This document shows, one piece after another, positions 36,280-40,288 of a stretch of DNA of 40,288 bases. The notes beneath the pieces are model-generated. The model was not told the DNA's origin. It saw nothing but the letters and a program-made list of their open reading frames with translations, and ran no database searches. This DNA comes from Calditrichaceae bacterium (GTDB taxonomy: Bacteria; Calditrichota; Calditrichia; Calditrichales; Calditrichaceae): assembly GCA_024762535.1 (NCBI GenBank), contig JANTHG010000007.1, forward strand, positions 1 through 40,288, written 5' to 3'. The position numbers and the translations under genes are program-made. How positions within the stretch are numbered: the stretch's first letter is position 1; every line of letters begins with the position of its first letter.

Positions 36280-38163
36280 TTAAGGATTTAGAGACATGCC
36301 ATCCACCGGTTCCAGTGTGTCCGGATTCTGCACTTCCACTTCAATCTGTTTGCCGTTTACATGAAAATAGACCACCACATTCTGCGTGGTAAAACCTTTC
36401 ACTTTTCCGGACCAGGGCAGTTTTTCCTGCGCATAATAAGGCGCTCCGGCCGAGCCGTTGTTAATCTGCCAAATGGTGCGGCTAAGCTTAATCTTCTTTC
36501 CTTCATATTTTTCCGGATACATGGGCGTATTCGGCCCAACTTCCAGGCGGCAGTAATTATGTTCGTCGCCGGTTAAAATGGCGCGTACTTTGGGCGTATG
36601 GTTCACAATTAAATCCAGCAATTGGTCACGGCGTTCGATAATGCCTTTGGAAACCGGTTTTCCGGCTACTACAGCCCGCTGTTTATTATTACCGCTATAC
36701 CACATATCATCGCCAGAATGTCCGCCATTGGGGAAAAAGGGTGTGTGTTCGGTAACAAAGATATGGTCAATATTTTTATTCTGCTGTAATTGGGCCAGTG
36801 TTTTTGCTACCCAGTTGAACTGATTATCCATAATATAACCGTGCAAATTCCCGCTGCTCAGCGGTTTGTGCTTTAAGCTGGGTGCGTACCAGTAATTGGA
36901 ATTCATCACCACTACCGCCACATTGGCGTACGTGTAAAAATAAGCGTTTTCTTTATATGAAGGAAAATCGATATGATTAGGGTCGGGGTCGTACACAGCG
37001 CCGTCTTCAGTTTGCGGGCCGTTTAAAGGATTAACAAAATTGGCGGCAAATACAGCTTCGGCGGATTGAGTATCATAGGGGAAACGGTCCACGGAATACC
37101 CATAGGTTGTGCCGTCGCTAAAAGAGTAAGTTAGCGCTTCATGGTTGCCCATAGCTGCGATGGCAGGCAGGTAATGAGCAAAGGGTTCCACAGCGCGTTT
37201 CCAGTTTGCATATTGCAGATTCATCTCATCGGTATGATTCAGATAACCACTGATTAAATCACCGGTAAACTGCATGAAAGCCGCTTTTTTAAAGGCGGTT
37301 AAGGCCATAATTTTTTTAACCATGTACACGTTCGGGCCAAGAAAATTGCGTTCACCACCGCCGCTGCCCCCGCGGGAATCACTGGCATAGGCAAAGGTAA
37401 AGGGCTTTCGGGAACCGGATTCCGGTGCGGTACGGAAAGCATAGGTTTGTTCATTGTTGCCATACAGAACCGTGTAATCATAGGATGTTTCCGCCCTTAA
37501 TCCGCTTATTAAAATTTCATGCGTCAGGCCGGCCTGTGCATCGCTAAAAATTTTACCATTGACTTTTACGGCTGCTTTAAGCACATGATTGGTCGTAAAA
37601 GAGATGGTTACGTCATGCGCATGCAGTAAATTTACAAACGGGCCTTCAAGAATGGTATCGTCCACTTCAAAGGGGCCTTTTCCCTTAAAAGCAACCCGGC
37701 CCTCATAAATCAGGCGGCCTTTGGAATCGGCAATGCGGTAGCCGAGCGTGCCCTTTCCGCTCGTTTCCCAGCCAATCATATCATATTTACCGGCCATTTT
37801 TTTCTTTATCTTAATAACCGCCTTCCCTGCTTTAATTTTGGCGGTACGTTTAAAAAAGACCGGCTGCGGATACTTTGAATCGCCATAGGGAATGAAACCG
37901 TAGTACATCAGTCCTGTAAACCCCGCATCTTTAAAATCGAATGCTAAACCGTCTTCGCTTCCTTTGGGATGACCAATCATATTTTGAAGCGCGTAAAAGG
38001 ATTTGGATTCCCGCTGCGGGAAAACAACCGTATCCGCCTTTAAAAACAGTTTACCGTCCGCATCCCGGAAGATGTGGGAATACGAAGCGGGAATACGCTG
38101 AGCGAATGCTGAAATTGTGAAAAAAAACAGGCTTAGTAGAACCAGTTGAAATGAACGAAACAT
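36280..38163 (-). CDS. secreted purple-acid-phosphatase-like metallophosphoesterase
   Basis: This is a 627-aa exported enzyme with a signal peptide (MFRSFQLVLLSLFFFTISAFAQ). Residues about 23-180 have no family I recognise. Residues 180-246 are a fibronectin-like N-terminal domain as in purple acid phosphatases (ISGLRAETSYDYTVLYGN). The calcineurin-type metallophosphatase core follows: YASDSRGG (Asp262), FTGDLISG (Asp302), AMGNHEAL (Asn340/His341), a His near VTEHTPFF (about 473), and ILTGDEHNYCRLE (GDxHN, about 532-536). The C terminus has no sorting domain. The likely function is hydrolysis of extracellular phosphate esters, for phosphate supply or signalling; the substrate is unknown. Confidence 0.88.
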   Translation of the reverse strand: MFRSFQLVLLSLFFFTISAFAQRIPASYSHIFRDADGKLFLKADTVVFPQRESKSFYALQNMIGHPKGSEDGLAFDFKDAGFTGLMYYGFIPYGDSKYPQPVFFKRTAKIKAGKAVIKIKKKMAGKYDMIGWETSGKGTLGYRIADSKGRLIYEGRVAFKGKGPFEVDDTILEGPFVNLLHAHDVTISFTTNHVLKAAVKVNGKIFSDAQAGLTHEILISGLRAETSYDYTVLYGNNEQTYAFRTAPESGSRKPFTFAYASDSRGGSGGGERNFLGPNVYMVKKIMALTAFKKAAFMQFTGDLISGYLNHTDEMNLQYANWKRAVEPFAHYLPAIAAMGNHEALTYSFSDGTTYGYSVDRFPYDTQSAEAVFAANFVNPLNGPQTEDGAVYDPDPNHIDFPSYKENAYFYTYANVAVVVMNSNYWYAPSLKHKPLSSGNLHGYIMDNQFNWVAKTLAQLQQNKNIDHIFVTEHTPFFPNGGHSGDDMWYSGNNKQRAVVAGKPVSKGIIERRDQLLDLIVNHTPKVRAILTGDEHNYCRLEVGPNTPMYPEKYEGKKIKLSRTIWQINNGSAGAPYYAQEKLPWSGKVKGFTTQNVVVYFHVNGKQIEVEVQNPDTLEPVDGMSLNP

Positions 38164-38384
38164 AAAAAAGCTCCTTTAAAATTAATTTTTATTTCTCTGT
38201 TTGAACCAATCTACCCAAATGACCAGATTGGATGGAACATCAACATCCCTTCGAACAACGGATGAATTTTCTGTATTTTCAATAAAACGGATGCAACTCT
38301 TTTAACCACACCCATTCTTAGTTAGAATACATTGGGTAAAAACACATAGAAAATTATTTAACTTAACTCAATTTAATAACCACT
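38164..38384. promoter_or_regulatory. leader of the phosphatase gene, with inverted repeats
   Basis: This 221-base non-coding gap contains a perfect 7-base inverted repeat, CCAATCT (38206-38212) and AGATTGG (38225-38231), about 45 bases upstream of the phosphatase ATG. There is also a small ATTCT/AGAAT hairpin near 38318-38332. The minus strand shows AAGGAG (ctcctt at 38171) before the ATG. No Pho-box-like direct repeats were recognised. Confidence 0.35.
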
Positions 38385-39380
38385 TTAGTGATCAGCAAGA
38401 ATCCTTTCAATGGCATCCAGCTCTTCCCGACTAAATTCTAAATGGTTCAGTGCAGCTACCGAATTCTCGATTTGCGAAACCTTGCTCGCGCCCACCAAAG
38501 CGGAAGTTACCTGCGGCAGACGCAGTACCCAGGCAATGGCCATTTGGCTGAGGGTTTGCTCTCTGTGCCTGGCAAGTTCGTTTAGCTTTTTAATTTTTGT
38601 CAGCGTTGACTGTGTTAACTGATTCTGCTTTAAAAAACCATGCGGTTTGGCCATGCGCGAATCCTTTGGAATGCCGTTTAAATAGCGGTCGCTCAACAAC
38701 CCCTGCGCCAAAGGTGAAAACACAATAGAGCCAACGCCTTCACGTTCCAGAACATTAGTCAGGCCATCTTCGATCCAGCGCCGAAACATGCTGTATGCCG
38801 GTTGATGTATGAGAAGGGGCGTACCCATGGCGCGAAGCATCTTTATCGACTGAGCGGTTAATTGGCCATTGTACTGAGAAATACCGATATACAGGGCCTT
38901 ACCGCTGCGCACCATATGAGACAGAGCTCCAAGGGTTTCTTCGAGCGGTGTGTCCGGATCGGGGCGGTGATGGTAAAAAATATCCACGTACTCCAACCCC
39001 ATGCGTTTTAAACTTTGATCCAGACTGGCCAGCAGATATTTACGCGAGCCAAAATTTCCGTAAGGGCCGGGCCACATATCCCAGCCAGCTTTGGTGGAAA
39101 TAATCAGTTCATCCCGATAGGCTTTTAGATCCGCTTTAAAAATCTTGCCGAAATTAGATTCAGCCGATCCCGGAGGCGGGCCATAATTATTAGCGAGATC
39201 AAAATGGGTAATCCCCAAATCGAAAGCCCGAAGGAGCAGAGAGCGACTGTTTTCAAAATCATCCACATCGCCAAAATTGTGCCACAGCCCCAAAGAGATG
39301 GCCGGGAGCAACAGGCCACTTTTTCCACAACGGTTGTAGCGCATAGAATCATAACGGTGCGAGTCTGCTTTATAATTCAT
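38385..39380 (-). CDS. aldo-keto reductase, YghZ/Gpr type
   Basis: This NADPH-dependent aldo-keto reductase of 331 aa closely resembles E. coli YghZ (L-glyceraldehyde 3-phosphate reductase), which also detoxifies methylglyoxal. Shared text includes RCGKSGLLLPAISLGLWHNF, FDLGITHFDLANNYGPPPGS, and DELIISTKAGWDMWPGPYG. SLDQSLKRMGLEYVDIFYHH also matches. The catalytic tetrad is visible as Asp and Tyr in DLANNY, Lys in STKAG, and His in FYHHRPD. FSPLAQGLLSDRYLNGIP is the cofactor-side loop. The gene stands alone; the promoter region is shared with repeats upstream. Function in this organism is inferred from similarity. Confidence 0.92.
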   Translation of the reverse strand: MNYKADSHRYDSMRYNRCGKSGLLLPAISLGLWHNFGDVDDFENSRSLLLRAFDLGITHFDLANNYGPPPGSAESNFGKIFKADLKAYRDELIISTKAGWDMWPGPYGNFGSRKYLLASLDQSLKRMGLEYVDIFYHHRPDPDTPLEETLGALSHMVRSGKALYIGISQYNGQLTAQSIKMLRAMGTPLLIHQPAYSMFRRWIEDGLTNVLEREGVGSIVFSPLAQGLLSDRYLNGIPKDSRMAKPHGFLKQNQLTQSTLTKIKKLNELARHREQTLSQMAIAWVLRLPQVTSALVGASKVSQIENSVAALNHLEFSREELDAIERILADH

Positions 39381-39399
39381 TGTATTATCCTCTTCTTAA

Positions 39400-39665
39400 G
39401 TCGAACGATTGTTGATATAAACCTAACAAAATAACGTCATTGCGAGCGACGCAGGAGCGAAGCAAACCTACAGGGTTTCGCCACGTAACTATCGCTTAAT
39501 CCCCCCTTAGCAAAGGGGGCCAGGGGGTTGTAAAATCTGTACAATGCAATAATTGCCCATAAAAAAAACACCCCCCTTATTCCCCCCTTATTAGGGGGCG
39601 TTATTGCTGCAACCACAACAGCGATCGCTGGAGCGAAGCAATCCCCAGGAGTTCGTCCCATCGCC
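39400..39665. repeat. stacked family A and B repeats between reductase and hydrolase genes
   Basis: A family A copy (39404-39495) begins with the conserved flank cgattgttgatataaacc and continues gtcattgcgagcgacgcagg, but its right end is altered. Family B follows (39498-39602: atccccccttagcaaaggg ... gtaaaatctgtacaatgcaa ... ttagggggcg). A family A fragment (gagcgaagcaatccccagg, about 39631-39649) ends the block. The A-then-B order matches that at 29366-29600. The ORF 39437-39661 is an artefact. Confidence 0.85.
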
Positions 39666-39679
39666 TTATAAATCCCGGA

Positions 39680-40288
39680 CTACTCTAAAAACTGTTCAAT
39701 CGCCTGTGATACCTGTTTCATATGGCTACCGATAGCCAGATGCCCGTCCTTCCCTTTTAACATTTGTACTTTGGCATGAATAAATGGAGCGAAACGCTGC
39801 GCCGGCGCCGGATTAAGCAAATGGTCACTTTCGGATAGAATGAACAGTACATCCGCATGAACATGCTTTGCCGTTTCGACCGGTGAACCACCAAACCTTT
39901 TAAAAATATCGTGTTGTTGCATGGCTTGTAATTGAGTTAAATAATTTTGCAGGCTAAAAGGCACATGGGGCGCTTGCTGCCATTGTATCCACAAGCTGTC
40001 TATTTTTCCTGCCGGAGTATGGGCAGTTACATAATCCGGGGAATGGGCCGCATAGCGCGTTAAGGCGGAAAGCGTTGCCCAGGCCTGAGCTGTATCCGCT
40101 CCGGCCATCCGAATAATCGATTCCTGCGCACGCATAAGTAATAAATCGGCTGAAGCTAATTTGGGTGTGGCTACATAGGCCACCACTTTATCCATATAAT
40201 TCGGATATTCAATCATCCATTCGAGCGCCTGCATGCTGCCCATGGATCCGCCAATAAAGGCATAAACATGTTTAAGATTAAAACGGCC
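39680..40288 (-). CDS. MetX-like alpha/beta hydrolase, C-terminal part (partial)
   Basis: The gene continues past the right window edge; the frame is open from 40288 and lacks a start. The first visible residues include FIGGSMGSMQALEW, the nucleophile elbow (GGSMG with Ser) and helix typical of the homoserine O-acetyltransferase family. The Asp of the triad lies in ILSESDHLLNPAPA and the His in GKDGHLAIGS. A lid-like helical insertion lies between. Members use acetyl- or succinyl-CoA to acylate homoserine or serine, but many MetX-like paralogues are plain hydrolases. No methionine or cysteine gene is nearby to decide, so I leave the symbol empty. Confidence 0.8.
   Translation of the reverse strand, partial: GRFNLKHVYAFIGGSMGSMQALEWMIEYPNYMDKVVAYVATPKLASADLLLMRAQESIIRMAGADTAQAWATLSALTRYAAHSPDYVTAHTPAGKIDSLWIQWQQAPHVPFSLQNYLTQLQAMQQHDIFKRFGGSPVETAKHVHADVLFILSESDHLLNPAPAQRFAPFIHAKVQMLKGKDGHLAIGSHMKQVSQAIEQFLE

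Overview
The window looks like a chromosomal segment of a free-living, Gram-negative-type bacterium of the FCB group. A Calditrichota (Caldithrix-like) or related lineage fits best; this is inference from several traits and not a database match. The traits are a very large secreted protein with a C-terminal sorting domain (YQNYPNPFNPST ... YDLLGRKI), lipoproteins, an archaeal/eukaryotic-type ProRS, a serine palmitoyltransferase, tRNAs without encoded CCA, moderate GC, and many short palindromic intergenic repeats. No phage, plasmid, transposase or CRISPR array was seen.

Layout. 1-4087 (+): the tail of a membrane protein, then gltX, ddl and cysS. 4424-9862 (-): an NrnA-type DHH phosphoesterase, a PAP2 phosphatase, and the glycolytic block gap-pgk-tpiA-secG-tRNA-Leu(GAG). 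10361-12891 (+): a two-subunit methylmalonyl-CoA mutase with its epimerase. 13443-17618 (+): a 1391-aa multidomain secreted protein flanked by long non-coding stretches. 18141-21966 (+): a purine clean-up operon (amidohydrolase, TPR lipoprotein, ITP/XTP phosphatase, adenosine deaminase). 21963-25692: a divergent cluster that I read as bacterial ceramide synthesis (a CerR-like NAD-dependent epimerase with a small membrane protein on the minus strand; serine palmitoyltransferase and a GNAT-fold bCerS-like acyltransferase on the plus strand). 25747-28302 (-): proS, a rhomboid protease and a Cys-rich mini-protein, followed upstream by tRNA-Arg(CCG). 28602-31580 (-): the potassium uptake pair trkH/trkA, separated by a block of repeats. 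31716-35099 (-): a tight operon of an AP2-like DNA-binding protein, a YycJ-type metallo-hydrolase, a DUF4105 membrane protein and an AT-rich TonB-C-like lipoprotein. 35218-40288 (-): a 2,4-dienoyl-CoA-reductase-like SDR, a secreted purple-acid-phosphatase-like enzyme, a YghZ-type aldo-keto reductase and a partial MetX-like alpha/beta hydrolase.

The metabolism is coherent. Lower glycolysis is clustered with protein export. Propionyl/methylmalonyl-CoA handling is complete from epimerase to mutase. Purine deamination is paired with removal of the resulting deaminated nucleotides. The most interesting system is the compact three-enzyme ceramide cluster with its shared divergent control region. 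The second is the AP2-like regulator operon, whose putative promoter carries a perfect inverted repeat. Non-coding space is filled by at least four recurring repeat families (A, B, C and AT-rich families D/E), often stacked on one another.
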